A stretch of 58,351 nt of DNA from UBA993 sp964485855 (GCA_964485855.1 CAZAKI010000009.1:1-58351); one strand, 5' to 3'; numbered from the stretch's first letter, positions 52,501-58,351 are shown. The notes: generated by a model from the letters alone, not told the origin. A program made the numbers and translations.

Positions 52501-52946
52501 TGAAGTTTGTTAATTATGAATTGACCCGAATGGCGCCCATATCAACAAGCACTTTTCAGCAATCACGGCGTAGAGGTGCAAATGCAGCTCTGGCCTTTGC
52601 TATGTCTGCTCTTGGCGTGAGGACTACGGTTACAGAAGAAGAAAAAAGACGGAGAGAGCATTGGGAAAAGTTTTACAAACTAAGAAATAATCGAGATGAG
52701 TTATTCCGATATTTAACCACAATAAACGACCCGATAAAAAATGTAGAAGAATATAATAAACAGATCAATAAATTTGTCGAAAAGGAATCCGTTCCCAAAG
52801 AGGTTCGAGATGCAGGAAGAAAGCTTTTGATAAATATAAAACGTTATCTGTGGCGACAAAAAATGATTGCATCTGGAAGGCATAAAGCCACACATCAACA
52901 AAGGGAACGAGCGAAAAGGATTATTGAGAATTTTGAAAAGAAGTGA
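46596..52946 (+). CDS. giant internal virion protein, polyvalent-type
   Basis: 2116 residues from a GTG. Helix-rich with several separable regions: an early hydrophobic part (GKAYGPLGGILVMGSQETG), a charged coiled region at about 400-650, an LPD-like segment (LGGYYSKYKQQGAIPGFIF), a repeat of ESYPY, and a C-terminal third with LRAFKFLFSAFHQMSVTKQ and FIWMAPGYAEGNYR found in large podovirus internal proteins. Such giants are carried in the capsid and ejected; polyvalent ones may neutralise host defences. Residues from about 1750 hold TM-like helices (IISATLATIGTLIF). Function inferred from position and size. Confidence 0.75.
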   Translation: MSILSPKKQDQSDLNTLYDQVFGQAGDVMEAERRYSQRYQEFQRPTNIIDQILAPKEPEIPREDVEKNQIAMERPDLYPDYSKWRKEGLTHEAAMSLADFNVQKSTEKGVSGFKPLLGMKAAVSGFPETAASHLRGATVGLGKPLSPEVQEQLGITPEQAESFSDKYIDPALLKAADWLDNLPNELSEKDYAEMNKAMGASLIPKKFNLEEISKSFNKLQVLLGRNLATLLSAKVAGKAYGPLGGILVMGSQETGNFVKNANETGIDKDITEKWAERYGAVAGPVEYLQQAWLFSRFGKTKPEREIAKKVFSESLKKLMISKAGRVIAELLGASVEGLEEVIQGGTQTWMMNKAIDEMRERHGLSEEELPYQSTDLKEEFLAGAALGLVHAGAGGAVRSVANRVSNAAKNVRSKPIENITEEDLNEINEAISEKMKLHEEKPLSEHEQWWMENVSTLEKLHKVRASEEGRQAVLEALAEMEKKGLGEEDALRIRGDEAEIQEGVRERGVLAGEGIEEGEDQGGENIQRPEKTRPEASDKELRLEEKSTKTKWPSNLQRFIDEESKQLREKSDIEELQNNPEKYLKNRIKTNKLILEIDYFKNDKEMITTARENIKQSEQLLKELKTEKTEAKEISIEEVATEKIEKPLFEKKIFKHSQTGEDKHVITLGKRIDKDQFKALSQRARSLGGYYSKYKQQGAIPGFIFKTEQDAEKFIEGRWGEGKKPMTYQHLVRNYGGLKSEGDLAGEVKRLPLWVRRGDGLTLDQMWERLKEDGYPVESVNDLINKLMAKEELPATGKQVKETEEKAREKEVEDFEKFEPVEMTAGEIAKKGVGAKVKIRGEDYEVKKAEPGEIVLEDGTRYELDEFDKITVDRGEIIPAEKAKVLFKPGVKEAIKKHDLEYIGVQKGIAELPDLLMFNDPEAKGTTFGVPTGSTVEVLEKRMNEAREGFKEKPKKEEPQIVKFKSEMKKDKFGESYPYKLPGFGESYPYNLPEGDYQFRIEPKKTGKGYNLIPIDENGEPVQVKTVHGDSIDKIGITQQMYERDLEKQIKEQPAKEPWEMTWKDYFDQNAYFYHKDTGEKIRNAIPEDQLKARHRLSIKKRIRAGKPVPAEVLKDYPELKEKKSLLVDGHKRDNQGGGYEDVEIPIGVARNIVARHGGGWVSTKKLELPDDIKKVFKYVSIKDKDYPKLQPKKLTTQKVPGAKHEQIVSPELLGQAKMPTGKIKKETKPVVGREGVGMFKTKELKTGDLFKAQEKVSFYDKNDALRTGTFVRKIEKGKNKGHVVVEYEGTEKTIAPEKVRMYGGGPSAKEVVAATKKAITPIAKVVEPAKLVEWKHGSKVAADVIKAFHHAQAQQVEFSDRAISKSDKTFGDVEQYLNKNFSNAELDNFMLTRGDPTDIEGIDLQKEATHKVSPEMRNVYERTMAVTQEAADIAYGKLLRYAEETGKGDGLTADEMTEINLFYVNDYFRGVYKNNDAYRDYIRDVKKRLQDHFRNSTSFLHPKTFGTYADAKAIYGLELKNPNPITNIKSEIGTIERIRANTWLRETLLEDGKDKYVMRQTPKKKRPAGWKLIGAEGDPVWNNIWAEPDLARLINSLLSINKITTNKTGRFFWSMNNYLRAFKFLFSAFHQMSVTKQAFADNGWFGFMNPKKFTGTVRDAVRITKDAHSKVIKDPTIKRAYQHYIRLGGTPIGGEGHFEIERAAVRQIEKLFEKTGTMKVFKTKLGRAAFKVPQLPFNYVSWLFRWYIPQLKFQAYMKDIARRETKLKRNLTDAELIDTIKEGQNFYGEMNERLFGRSGTTTTLMRFIWMAPGYAEGNYRTNIKALAQWGKGGPGDRSRQNVVNSLIISATLATIGTLIFTKKSPKKPETVEDIRDLFKVNTGLKDDKDRDIMIDMLTYDKDYWQIWGNLFTGQADKIPSGVLDRVGGMNSTLLQVATDMGELMQGKAVIDWKNDVVVDVPLDMQEIMKFVNYELTRMAPISTSTFQQSRRRGANAALAFAMSALGVRTTVTEEEKRRREHWEKFYKLRNNRDELFRYLTTINDPIKNVEEYNKQINKFVEKESVPKEVRDAGRKLLINIKRYLWRQKMIASGRHKATHQQRERAKRIIENFEKK
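49511..49574 (+). repeat. 33-bp tandem duplication in the giant gene
   Basis: ATTTGGTGAATCATATCCTT begins at 49511 and again at 49544; the two units differ by one substitution (AAA versus AAT codon). Encodes FGESYPYKLPG then FGESYPYNLPE. In-frame recent duplication. Confidence 0.9.
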
Positions 52947-52956
52947 GGAGAATAGA

Positions 52957-53619
52957 ATGAAAACAAAATATTTGATATTGCTATTGATAGTTCTTCCAGT
53001 TTTTGTTCATGCCCAACGGCGAAAAACACGAGTTGACAGCCTTGAGATACGGGCCTATGTAGAAATTCTGGATAATAATATCACGCGATTTTTGGGCTAT
53101 AAGATCATAGATAACAAGCTTCGAAGTAGTGGTATCGGAGATACAGCTATTGCAACAAGAGCCTTGAAAGAAGGGGCGGTAACATCGACTATTATTGAAG
53201 ATGGCACTATTGTATTATCTGATTTGTCCGATGCAGCAAAATCATATGTCGGTGGTGATGTGACCAATAATCCCGATGATGTGACAATAAAGGCCAGTGG
53301 TGAGAATCTTTATGTGGCTAATCCATTTGGTAACCTGGATACCTTAACTCAGAATTCTGTAACTCCCAGCATAGCAGGGGGGCCTTCATTCAGGACAAAT
53401 AATACCAGTTTAACGACGATTACGAGTTTTACGAATACGCCCGGGTCCAGTATTCCACAATGGGGTCATATCTATGTGATGGACGATTCGACACAATTTC
53501 AACATGGAGCCACCTTTGATTGTGGTGGGGTGACGTTAGCACCAGACAGTTCGGACGTGATGAGTTATGATTGGGATGGTCACATGGTATTCATTCGGTT
53601 CAGTCAGATTAAAAATTAA
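52957..53619 (+). CDS. exported fibre-like protein
   Basis: 220 residues from ATG 52957 with GAGGAGAAT upstream. Signal MKTKYLILLLIVLPVFVHA, Gln next. Mature region has GDTAIATRALKEGAVTSTII, a repetitive pattern found in collagen-like or fibre proteins, and a beta-rich C-terminus. Its signal-region DNA (53009-53031) repeats 6408-6430. Confidence 0.65.
   Translation: MKTKYLILLLIVLPVFVHAQRRKTRVDSLEIRAYVEILDNNITRFLGYKIIDNKLRSSGIGDTAIATRALKEGAVTSTIIEDGTIVLSDLSDAAKSYVGGDVTNNPDDVTIKASGENLYVANPFGNLDTLTQNSVTPSIAGGPSFRTNNTSLTTITSFTNTPGSSIPQWGHIYVMDDSTQFQHGATFDCGGVTLAPDSSDVMSYDWDGHMVFIRFSQIKN
53009..53031 (+). repeat. 23-bp exact repeat of 6408-6430
   Basis: Same strand, identical over 23 bases beginning ATGCCCAACGGCGAAAAAC, 46.6 kb apart, in different reading frames. 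Chance expectation for a match this long in 58 kb is very small. Confidence 0.9.
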
Positions 53620-53632
53620 CAAGGTGAAAATA

Positions 53633-54001
53633 ATGCGCGAACTTAAAACTCCTTTTGAAACGAACGGTGACAATCAGATCGTTTTTAAATTTCGGAAACC
53701 TACGCTTAAAACGACACTGGCTTTTTTTGCACTCATAAGCATTGTTGGTGGAAGTCTTTATGCAGGTGTCAGGTTTTTTGGTAGTGTCCAAGATTCTATA
53801 AAAACTGTTCCAAGACTTGAAGAAAGGGTTGATACTCTGGAGATGATCGTGGCGGTCGAGCAGGCCAAAAGCAATGTGATTCTGGAGGCCATATTAAAAA
53901 AGGTTGCCCCTGAAAATGCCGACACAATTATCACCCAATCCAAAGAAATGGAAAAGGCTATGAAAGAACAGCTTGAAAAACAGAAAGAAAACCCGAAATG
54001 A
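53633..54001 (+). CDS. membrane-anchored coiled-coil lysis-region protein
   Basis: 122 residues from ATG 53633 (AAGGTGAAAATA). One transmembrane helix (TLAFFALISIVGGSLYAGV), then a coiled coil (PRLEERVDTLEMIVAVEQ) and a Lys/Glu tail. Directly upstream of the endolysin. Candidate inner-membrane spanin, holin accessory or XhlA-like factor. Confidence 0.55.
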   Translation: MRELKTPFETNGDNQIVFKFRKPTLKTTLAFFALISIVGGSLYAGVRFFGSVQDSIKTVPRLEERVDTLEMIVAVEQAKSNVILEAILKKVAPENADTIITQSKEMEKAMKEQLEKQKENPK

Positions 54002-54420
54002 GACTATCTGAACAACAGTCTGAGTTCATGTGGATGGTATCTGACTTTCTGTTATATGCCAGAAATCTTTTCAATGGCAAGCAGTATTCTCACATGAAAG
54101 ACATCTATTTGAAAGTAGCCGAATGGTACAGAACGCCCGAACAACAGAGATTAAAAGTTATTAGCGGAGCGTCGAAAACTTTGCGGTCCAAACACTTAAA
54201 GGGTTTAGCCGTGGATTTACTTATTTATAAAGCAGGACAACCCATCTATCAATCACCCGTTTACGGTGTAATGGGAGCGTATTGGGAATCTCTTGGTGGT
54301 GTCTGGGGTGGAAGATGGAAGATGCCCAACGGCAGTTACGACGTAGGGCACTTTGAGTACAGTGAAGAAAATAGGAAGAAATGGAAAAGGGAAAATTTTG
54401 AAGATGAGGATATGCCATGA
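53998..54420 (+). CDS. M15-family peptidase endolysin
   Basis: 140 residues. SKHLKGLAVDL (His66 and Asp73, the HxxGxAxD site) and DVGHFE (Asp115, His118, Glu120) form the zinc site of L-alanyl-D-glutamate/VanY-type peptidases. Cleaves the peptidoglycan stem peptide at lysis. No signal peptide, so it needs a holin. ATGA overlap with both neighbours. Confidence 0.9.
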   Translation: MRLSEQQSEFMWMVSDFLLYARNLFNGKQYSHMKDIYLKVAEWYRTPEQQRLKVISGASKTLRSKHLKGLAVDLLIYKAGQPIYQSPVYGVMGAYWESLGGVWGGRWKMPNGSYDVGHFEYSEENRKKWKRENFEDEDMP

Positions 54421-54812
54421 ACGACATAGAACGCCTACCGTTGGACTCACCCGATCAGTTTGTTGACAAAGAATATCCAGAAATGGATTTGCCCGAAATT
54501 AATATCGGATGGTTAAAAAGGTTCTGGGCTAAAATTAACGGCCACAAGTCTACAATCTGTTACATCGGCATGTTGGCCGGTGGAGTTTTGTCTGTAATCC
54601 CAGCAACGTCGCTTCTTGGCAAGGCTCTTTTTGCAGTTTCTTTTGGTAGTGTAGGAGCCTCCCTAATACATCGGGAAGGCAAGGCTTCTAAGTATGGCGA
54701 AGAAGGTAAGTTTGGATTTAAAGACTTGTGGAATGCTTTAAAGGATTTATTGAATGCCCTTTTAAGGGTATACACAGTCATAAAAAATCTTAAAAAAGAA
54801 GGAGGTAAATAA
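54417..54812 (+). CDS. putative holin
   Basis: 131 residues. Two predicted membrane helices (ICYIGMLAGGVLSVIP and ALFAVSFGSVGASL), acidic N-terminus, and an amphipathic basic C-terminus. Overlaps the endolysin and fits the holin position. Topology only; sequence family not recognised. Confidence 0.65.
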   Translation: MNDIERLPLDSPDQFVDKEYPEMDLPEINIGWLKRFWAKINGHKSTICYIGMLAGGVLSVIPATSLLGKALFAVSFGSVGASLIHREGKASKYGEEGKFGFKDLWNALKDLLNALLRVYTVIKNLKKEGGK

Positions 54813-54813
54813 T

Positions 54814-55161
54814 ATGGCTGGAATCCAAAATCTGAAGGAAGTCGTACTTTTCGGATGCGAAATTGTGAATGGTATTGTCAAGTCTTACGAAGATGAACAC
54901 CTGGACTGGAAAGACATTATCAATTTCGCACCGGCAGCGAAGGCCGCAATTCCTGCGATCAAAGACGTCGGGGAAATTCCTGCCGAGTTTGAAGACCTCG
55001 ATGAAGCCGAGCGTAAGGAATTGACGGATTACGTCAGTGAAAAGTTCGACATTCCAGACGACAGGGTAGAGGAGTTTGTAGAAAAGGCTTTCCGTGTAGG
55101 TATCCAAATTGTCGATTTGGTACAGGACGGCATGGAAATCTTCGGTAAATCAGAATCCTAA
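54814..55161 (+). CDS. lysis-region conserved protein
   Basis: 115 residues, RBS GGAGG. Helical, no membrane segment (FGCEIVNGIVKSYEDEHLDW, and EDLDEAERKELTDYVSEKF). Similar genes follow holins in many phages with unknown role. Last gene before the terminator that ends the late operon. Confidence 0.65.
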   Translation: MAGIQNLKEVVLFGCEIVNGIVKSYEDEHLDWKDIINFAPAAKAAIPAIKDVGEIPAEFEDLDEAERKELTDYVSEKFDIPDDRVEEFVEKAFRVGIQIVDLVQDGMEIFGKSES

Positions 55162-55181
55162 TACCTTCTACATCCTCCCTG

Positions 55182-55203
55182 GGGGCCGGAATAATCCGGC
55201 CCC
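55182..55203 (+). terminator. terminator hairpin of the late operon
   Basis: GGGGCCGGA (55182-55190) pairs perfectly with TCCGGCCCC (55195-55203), four-base loop. Only a short pyrimidine run (TTCCC) follows. GC-rich nine-pair stem in an AT-rich context. Confidence 0.75.
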
Positions 55204-55210
55204 TTCCCTA

Positions 55211-55227
55211 AACTTTCTATATAATAA
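55211..55227 (+). repeat. 17-bp repeat before two adjacent genes, copy 1
   Basis: AACTTTCTATATAATAA at 55211-55227; identical to 55805-55821. Each lies just upstream of or overlaps the start of a gene (55227 and 55831). It contains TATATAAT, so it may be a phage promoter core. Confidence 0.6.
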
Positions 55228-55805
55228 TGATAGCTGAAAATAAAATCATACTTGATTTATGTGGCGGAACGGGTGCATGGTCGAACCCATATAAAGAAGC
55301 TGGATATGATGTAAGAAATATAACACTGCCAGAACATGATGTAAGATTATATGTTCCGCCCGAAAGTGTTTATGGAATTCTTGCAGCGCCACCATGTACT
55401 GAATTTTCTTTTGCAAAACACCTTGCCGGAAAGGGGAAATATAAACACGATTTTATTAAGGGGCTCGAAACAGTAGATGCTTGTATGAGAATTATTTTAA
55501 TATCGAGACCAAGATTTTGGGCGCTTGAAAATCCAAAGGGTTATTTAAGGAGGTTTTTGGGCGAACCCATTCTAACTTTTGATCCTTGGGAATTTGGAGG
55601 AAATTATCAGAAGAAAACTGATTTATGGGGCAATTTTAATTTACCCCAAAAGACCGTTTCTGAAAAACCTGAAAATTTAATCAAGTTTAGTTTGTTGAAA
55701 AGCAAGGACATCTGTCCCGAATTTTATGGAGAATTAAGCAGACAAGAAAGAAGGGCCATAACACCACAATGTTTTGCAAAAGCATTTTTTGAGGCCAATC
55801 AATGA
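55227..55805 (+). CDS. cytosine-C5-methyltransferase-like protein
   Basis: 192 residues, short for the family (usually over 300). ILDLCGGTGAWS is motif I. AAPPCTEFS (Cys57) is the catalytic PPC motif. WALENPKGYLRRFLGEP is the ENV-type motif VI. Recognition domain much reduced; the C-terminus has RRAITPQCFAKAFF as in phage homologues. May methylate DNA at an uncertain target or be a non-canonical enzyme. With the beta-type enzyme at 5696 it gives two methylation systems. Confidence 0.75.
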   Translation: MIAENKIILDLCGGTGAWSNPYKEAGYDVRNITLPEHDVRLYVPPESVYGILAAPPCTEFSFAKHLAGKGKYKHDFIKGLETVDACMRIILISRPRFWALENPKGYLRRFLGEPILTFDPWEFGGNYQKKTDLWGNFNLPQKTVSEKPENLIKFSLLKSKDICPEFYGELSRQERRAITPQCFAKAFFEANQ

Positions 55806-55821
55806 ACTTTCTATATAATAA
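55805..55821 (+). repeat. 17-bp repeat, copy 2
   Basis: See 55211-55227. Lies between the methyltransferase stop and an AAGGAAAG site for the next gene. Confidence 0.6.
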
Positions 55822-55830
55822 GGAAAGAAC

Positions 55831-56118
55831 ATGGTAACAAATTTAGTGCTTTTTGTTGCAGGTTTCTTCTATATGTTTCTTAAAAGCATGAATATCTGGC
55901 AAATTGCCAATGCTCGATATATAGGAATGTTCATAGTAGGGACTTTAATTACTTTCACTTGGACATATATCGTAAAACAAATTGTAATAAGTGGTTTTTG
56001 GATAGCCCTTGTTTATTCGATCTTTGCGGGGCTTGGAACTTGTGCGGGGCGTTGGGCTGGGGAGCGCATTCATCTAAAGTGGGGAGATAAGATTCTAAAT
56101 GGCAAAAAGCATATCTGA
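55831..56118 (+). CDS. polytopic membrane protein, 95 residues
   Basis: Three hydrophobic stretches (LVLFVAGFFYMFL, MFIVGTLITFTWTYIV, FWIALVYSIFAGLGT). RBS AAGGAAAG. Could be a second holin or envelope modifier. Overlaps the next gene by 20 bases. Confidence 0.6.
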   Translation: MVTNLVLFVAGFFYMFLKSMNIWQIANARYIGMFIVGTLITFTWTYIVKQIVISGFWIALVYSIFAGLGTCAGRWAGERIHLKWGDKILNGKKHI

Positions 56119-56344
56119 AAAAGCGCTTAATAGACAAGTTGCGGGGAATCATTATAAAAATTTCCCGATTCAACCTGTAGAATATACAACCAAAAACAAG
56201 CTTTCCTTTTTACAGGGTTGTATAATAAAAAGAATAACAAGATATAATATAAAAGGGGGAAAGGGGTTGGAAGACTTAGAGAAAATAAAACATGAGATCG
56301 ATTTGATTATTGAATTAGAGGGATGGGATGCATCGGCCCAATAG
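56099..56344 (+). CDS. DUF3310 family protein
   Basis: 81 residues. NRQVAGNHYKNFPIQPVEYT, LQGCIIKRITRYNIKGG and DLEKIKHEIDLI match DUF3310, a small phage family of uncertain role sometimes linked to nucleotide metabolism. Starts inside the membrane gene. Confidence 0.85.
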   Translation: MAKSISEKALNRQVAGNHYKNFPIQPVEYTTKNKLSFLQGCIIKRITRYNIKGGKGLEDLEKIKHEIDLIIELEGWDASAQ

Positions 56345-56383
56345 AGGATAGACTATGGGAATACAAGAATAGAGGTGGATAAA

Positions 56384-56662
56384 ATGCAAATGATAGACCT
56401 AATAAATGGTGTTTTTGAATTTACGGGTGGGTTGCTTCTTTGGATGAATTGTATAAAAATAGTCCGCGATAAAATGATTCGAGGTGTTTTTATCTTTCCG
56501 ACTGTATTTTTTGGGTTATGGGGATTTTGGAATTTAATTTATTATCCCAGCTTGGACCAATGGATGAGTTTTACTGGTGGTGCATTTGTTGTAACAGCTA
56601 ATACGACTTGGGTCGTATTAGCATTATATTATAATAATAAAAATAAGGTTGCACGAGGATAA
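56384..56662 (+). CDS. membrane protein, 92 residues
   Basis: ATG 56384 preferred (AGAGGTGG upstream) over GTG 56375. Hydrophobic segments with FFGLWGFWNLIYYPSLDQWM and TANTTWVVLALYY; matches a phage membrane family of unknown role. Confidence 0.65.
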   Translation: MQMIDLINGVFEFTGGLLLWMNCIKIVRDKMIRGVFIFPTVFFGLWGFWNLIYYPSLDQWMSFTGGAFVVTANTTWVVLALYYNNKNKVARG

Positions 56663-56664
56663 TT

Positions 56665-57864
56665 ATGGAATGCCCTAAATGTAAAATAAAGTTACTTAAA
56701 AACGGTCATAATTATACGTCGACCGGAAAAGTCCAAAGATATAAATGCCCTGAATGCGGATTCAATGCCGTAGAAGAATGCGAAGCAAACCGAAGTAGCC
56801 GGACAGACAACCAATGGGAATTAATTGAGAAACAGAATAGCTCACTGAAAACGGAAAATGGGCGCTTAAAGGCTTTTCAAAAAACAATCATTGAAACCGT
56901 TGAAAGAAGTGTTGTTTCTCTGCCTACTATTCACAAACCCCGAATACCAAAACCCAAGACACAATATAAAGAAGAAACATCGATTTTGCTTTTGAGCGAC
57001 TTTCAACTCGGTAGTTTTGTGGATCCAAACCTAACAGCCAGACTTGCCTATTATAATAAAGAAGAACTAAAAAAACGAGCCGATTTGCTTATCAAAAAAA
57101 TATACGAATGCGTGGATATTCAACGCAAAGCTATTCCATTAAGAAAGCTAAAAATAAATGTCTTGGGAGACATCGTTCAGGGCGAGGACGTATTTAAGGG
57201 ACAGGGGTTTTCGCTGGATGCTTTGATGATGGAGCAGGTTTTTCAACTGGGCGATGAAGTTCTTGACAGAATCTTTTTACCGCTTGCGGAACTTTATGAG
57301 GATATTGAAATATTCTGCGTTCCTGGGAATCATGGAAAAGCAGGGGGTAAACACGGGACGCAATCCCGACAAACGAATTGGGATTATATAGTTTATTGGC
57401 TATGGAAACAACGCCTACAGAACATTAAACACGTTAAATTTTATATTTCAGCACCGCCATTTTTGATTTATGAACTTTACCCAGGCCAAAACCATGCCTT
57501 GATTCACGGCCAGCAGGCGCGGAGTTATATGGGCTATCCTTATTATGGGATCGACCGAATGTACAAAAAACTGACAACACTTTCGGGGCTTGTTATTCAT
57601 TTTCTCTATCACGGACATCATCACCAACCACATACGGGTGAAGTTGCCATAGGAGAGATTATCGGCAACGGTTCCTTTGAGGGGGGATCGTGTTATTCCG
57701 TGAATGATCTTTTAACCGCGAACAAACCCGAACAGTTCTTTTTCGGCATGAACGAACACGGCAAGACCTGGGAATACAAATTGAGACTTGCAGAATATAC
57801 GAGACTGAAACCAGACGAAAATGGGATTTATACAACGTTGATGTTTCAAAAAGAGAATTCTTAA
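56665..57864 (+). CDS. metallophosphoesterase with N-terminal zinc ribbon
   Basis: 399 residues. N-terminal CPKCKIKLLKNG and YKCPECGF form a zinc ribbon, like those on transposase (InsA-type) proteins. Residues about 105-400 carry calcineurin-like phosphoesterase motifs: LLLSDFQLGS, NVLGDIVQGED, VPGNHGKAGG, LYHGHHHQPH and a C-terminal GNG. Ser-Asp-Phe-Gln replaces the usual Asp-x-His, so the first metal site is altered. Likely acts on nucleic acid; possibly a nuclease. Zinc ribbon would target it to DNA. Confidence 0.8.
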   Translation: MECPKCKIKLLKNGHNYTSTGKVQRYKCPECGFNAVEECEANRSSRTDNQWELIEKQNSSLKTENGRLKAFQKTIIETVERSVVSLPTIHKPRIPKPKTQYKEETSILLLSDFQLGSFVDPNLTARLAYYNKEELKKRADLLIKKIYECVDIQRKAIPLRKLKINVLGDIVQGEDVFKGQGFSLDALMMEQVFQLGDEVLDRIFLPLAELYEDIEIFCVPGNHGKAGGKHGTQSRQTNWDYIVYWLWKQRLQNIKHVKFYISAPPFLIYELYPGQNHALIHGQQARSYMGYPYYGIDRMYKKLTTLSGLVIHFLYHGHHHQPHTGEVAIGEIIGNGSFEGGSCYSVNDLLTANKPEQFFFGMNEHGKTWEYKLRLAEYTRLKPDENGIYTTLMFQKENS

Positions 57865-57876
57865 ACGAGGCAAAAA

Positions 57877-58047
57877 ATGAAAGAAACAACTATTTTAACC
57901 TTATTTGCCATTTCTGTTTTTCTTTTATTCGGTGGATTATTCTTAGGGGCAGCTCATTTAAGTGTCGGACTTTCAATATTGGGAGGGGTGGGAGTTTTTA
58001 TGGGTTTTATTGGCATGATAATATTCGGCGATAAAAAAGCTGTTTGA
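57877..58047 (+). CDS. small membrane protein, 56 residues
   Basis: Start ATG 57877 after AACGAGGCAAA. Two hydrophobic helices (LTLFAISVFLLFGGLFLGA and LSIL...VFMGFIGMIIFG). No family. Last protein gene before the terminal folded RNA. Confidence 0.55.
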   Translation: MKETTILTLFAISVFLLFGGLFLGAAHLSVGLSILGGVGVFMGFIGMIIFGDKKAV

Positions 58048-58222
58048 ACCACTGAAAGCGCGAATACGCCGTAGGTGGTGACTGCTTTCGCGCGAGAGTA
58101 TTAACATGACTCATCTGTCAATTGCGACAGAAGGAGATCGGGGGCCACATAAAGTGGTCGCTGCAAACAGCACCAAGCTACGTGCTTGGCTTGCCCCTCA
58201 GATTACGATCTGGGGGGTTTTT
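58048..58222 (+). ncRNA. candidate structured non-coding RNA
   Basis: About 175 bases without a convincing gene. Pairings: ACCAC (58048-58052) with GTGGT (58075-58079), interleaved with GCGCGAA (58058-58064) and TTCGCGC (58087-58093), which makes an H-type pseudoknot; a competing GAAAGC/GCTTTC stem exists. Then TCTGTC/GACAGA (58114-58131), GGCCAC/GTGGTC (58143-58159), GCTG/CAGC (58160-58171), CCAAGC/GCTTGG (58173-58189) and the terminator hairpin at 58194-58217. No class recognised. Confidence 0.5.
58194..58222 (+). terminator. rho-independent terminator of the RNA
   Basis: CCCCTCAGAT (58194-58203) pairs with ATCTGGGGGG (58208-58217) with one G-U wobble, four-base loop TACG, followed by TTTTT. 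Strong. Confidence 0.88.
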
Positions 58223-58303
58223 ATATTGATAAACCCGTGTCCTTTCTGGTGTCCTGTAAATTTTAAGACATCAATAAAAACAACATTTTAAGTATGCCAA
58301 AAA

Positions 58304-58350
58304 ACGGCCTTTTAAGCCGTGGGTCTTGGGTTCGATCCCCAACACCCTCA
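58304..58350 (+). tRNA. tRNA-Lys(UUU) 3' half, probable attachment site
   Basis: Anticodon stem ACGGC/GCCGT around loop CTTTTAA (anticodon TTT, 58311-58313), a five-base variable loop, T-arm TTGGG-TTCGATC-CCCAA (58326-58342), acceptor strand CACCCTC and discriminator A at 58350. No D-arm or 5' acceptor (GAGGGTG expected) upstream, so it is not a complete tRNA. Such 3' fragments are the usual core of a phage/tRNA attachment site. The window ends here. Confidence 0.7.
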
Positions 58351-58351
58351 C

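Noticed and set aside
52867..52956. Extension of the exported protein to an upstream ATG
   Set aside because: Would destroy the signal peptide and overlaps the giant gene; ATG 52957 has a strong RBS.
58106..58291. 61-residue ORF in the right-end region
   Set aside because: Overlaps the strong terminator and folded RNA; no codon bias and no RBS fitting.
58262..58350. Complete tRNA-Lys
   Set aside because: No 5' acceptor strand or D-arm can be found upstream; only the 3' half pairs.

Overview
The window reads as most or all of one tailed double-stranded DNA phage genome with podovirus-like (P22-type) head and packaging genes. It holds a small/large terminase pair, a roughly 650-residue portal, a scaffold, a major capsid protein, two adaptor-like proteins, a stack of ejection/internal virion proteins ending in a 2116-residue giant, fibres and tailspikes, and an endolysin/holin cassette. 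I see no tape measure, sheath, DNA polymerase, RNA polymerase or integrase. The host is probably a Gram-negative member of the Bacteroidota/FCB group, because all nine Sec signal peptides encoded here are followed by Gln at the expected +1 position after Gly or Ala (the Q-rule described for Bacteroidetes signal peptidase I substrates). Unlike many Bacteroidota, the genes have strong AGGAGG-type ribosome binding sites. The host assignment is an inference.

Layout. (1) Positions 1-19,885, plus strand: about 65 tightly packed, often ATGA-overlapping small genes. They include a Tat lipoprotein, a 27-bp-repeat protein, a putative ssDNA-annealing protein, a DNA methyltransferase, two HNH-type proteins, a replisome organizer, a helicase loader, a RyR-domain protein, two secreted proteins, an XRE regulator, a GT-C glycosyltransferase split into two ORFs, and many zinc-ribbon micro-proteins. 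(2) 20,194-22,212, minus strand: a DUF3560-containing accessory operon bounded by a terminator on one side and, on the other, by a promoter plus a leader that can fold as a three-way junction. (3) 22,488-55,161, plus strand: packaging, head, adaptor, fibre, ejection and lysis genes. (4) 55,227-58,047: a C5-methyltransferase-like gene, DUF3310, membrane proteins and a metallophosphoesterase. (5) 58,048-58,351: a strongly folded RNA candidate ending in a terminator, then the 3' half of a tRNA-Lys(UUU).

How it works together: early genes appear to recruit the host replisome (organizer plus loader, no polymerase), methylate DNA and possibly alter the host envelope. The late block builds the particle. 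The oddest property is that seven genes of the structural/fibre region, including an S74-chaperone fibre and a beta-helix tailspike, start with Sec signal peptides. The second is a 545-bp segment with 21-bp perfect inverted terminal repeats carrying one phage gene in the middle of that exported-fibre cluster. The split glycosyltransferase, the terminal folded RNA and the nested inverted repeat at 3649-3727 are the other points most worth testing. The only gene-free stretch above 300 bases is 58,048-58,351, described below. The next longest (22,213-22,487) holds the minus-strand promoter and leader.
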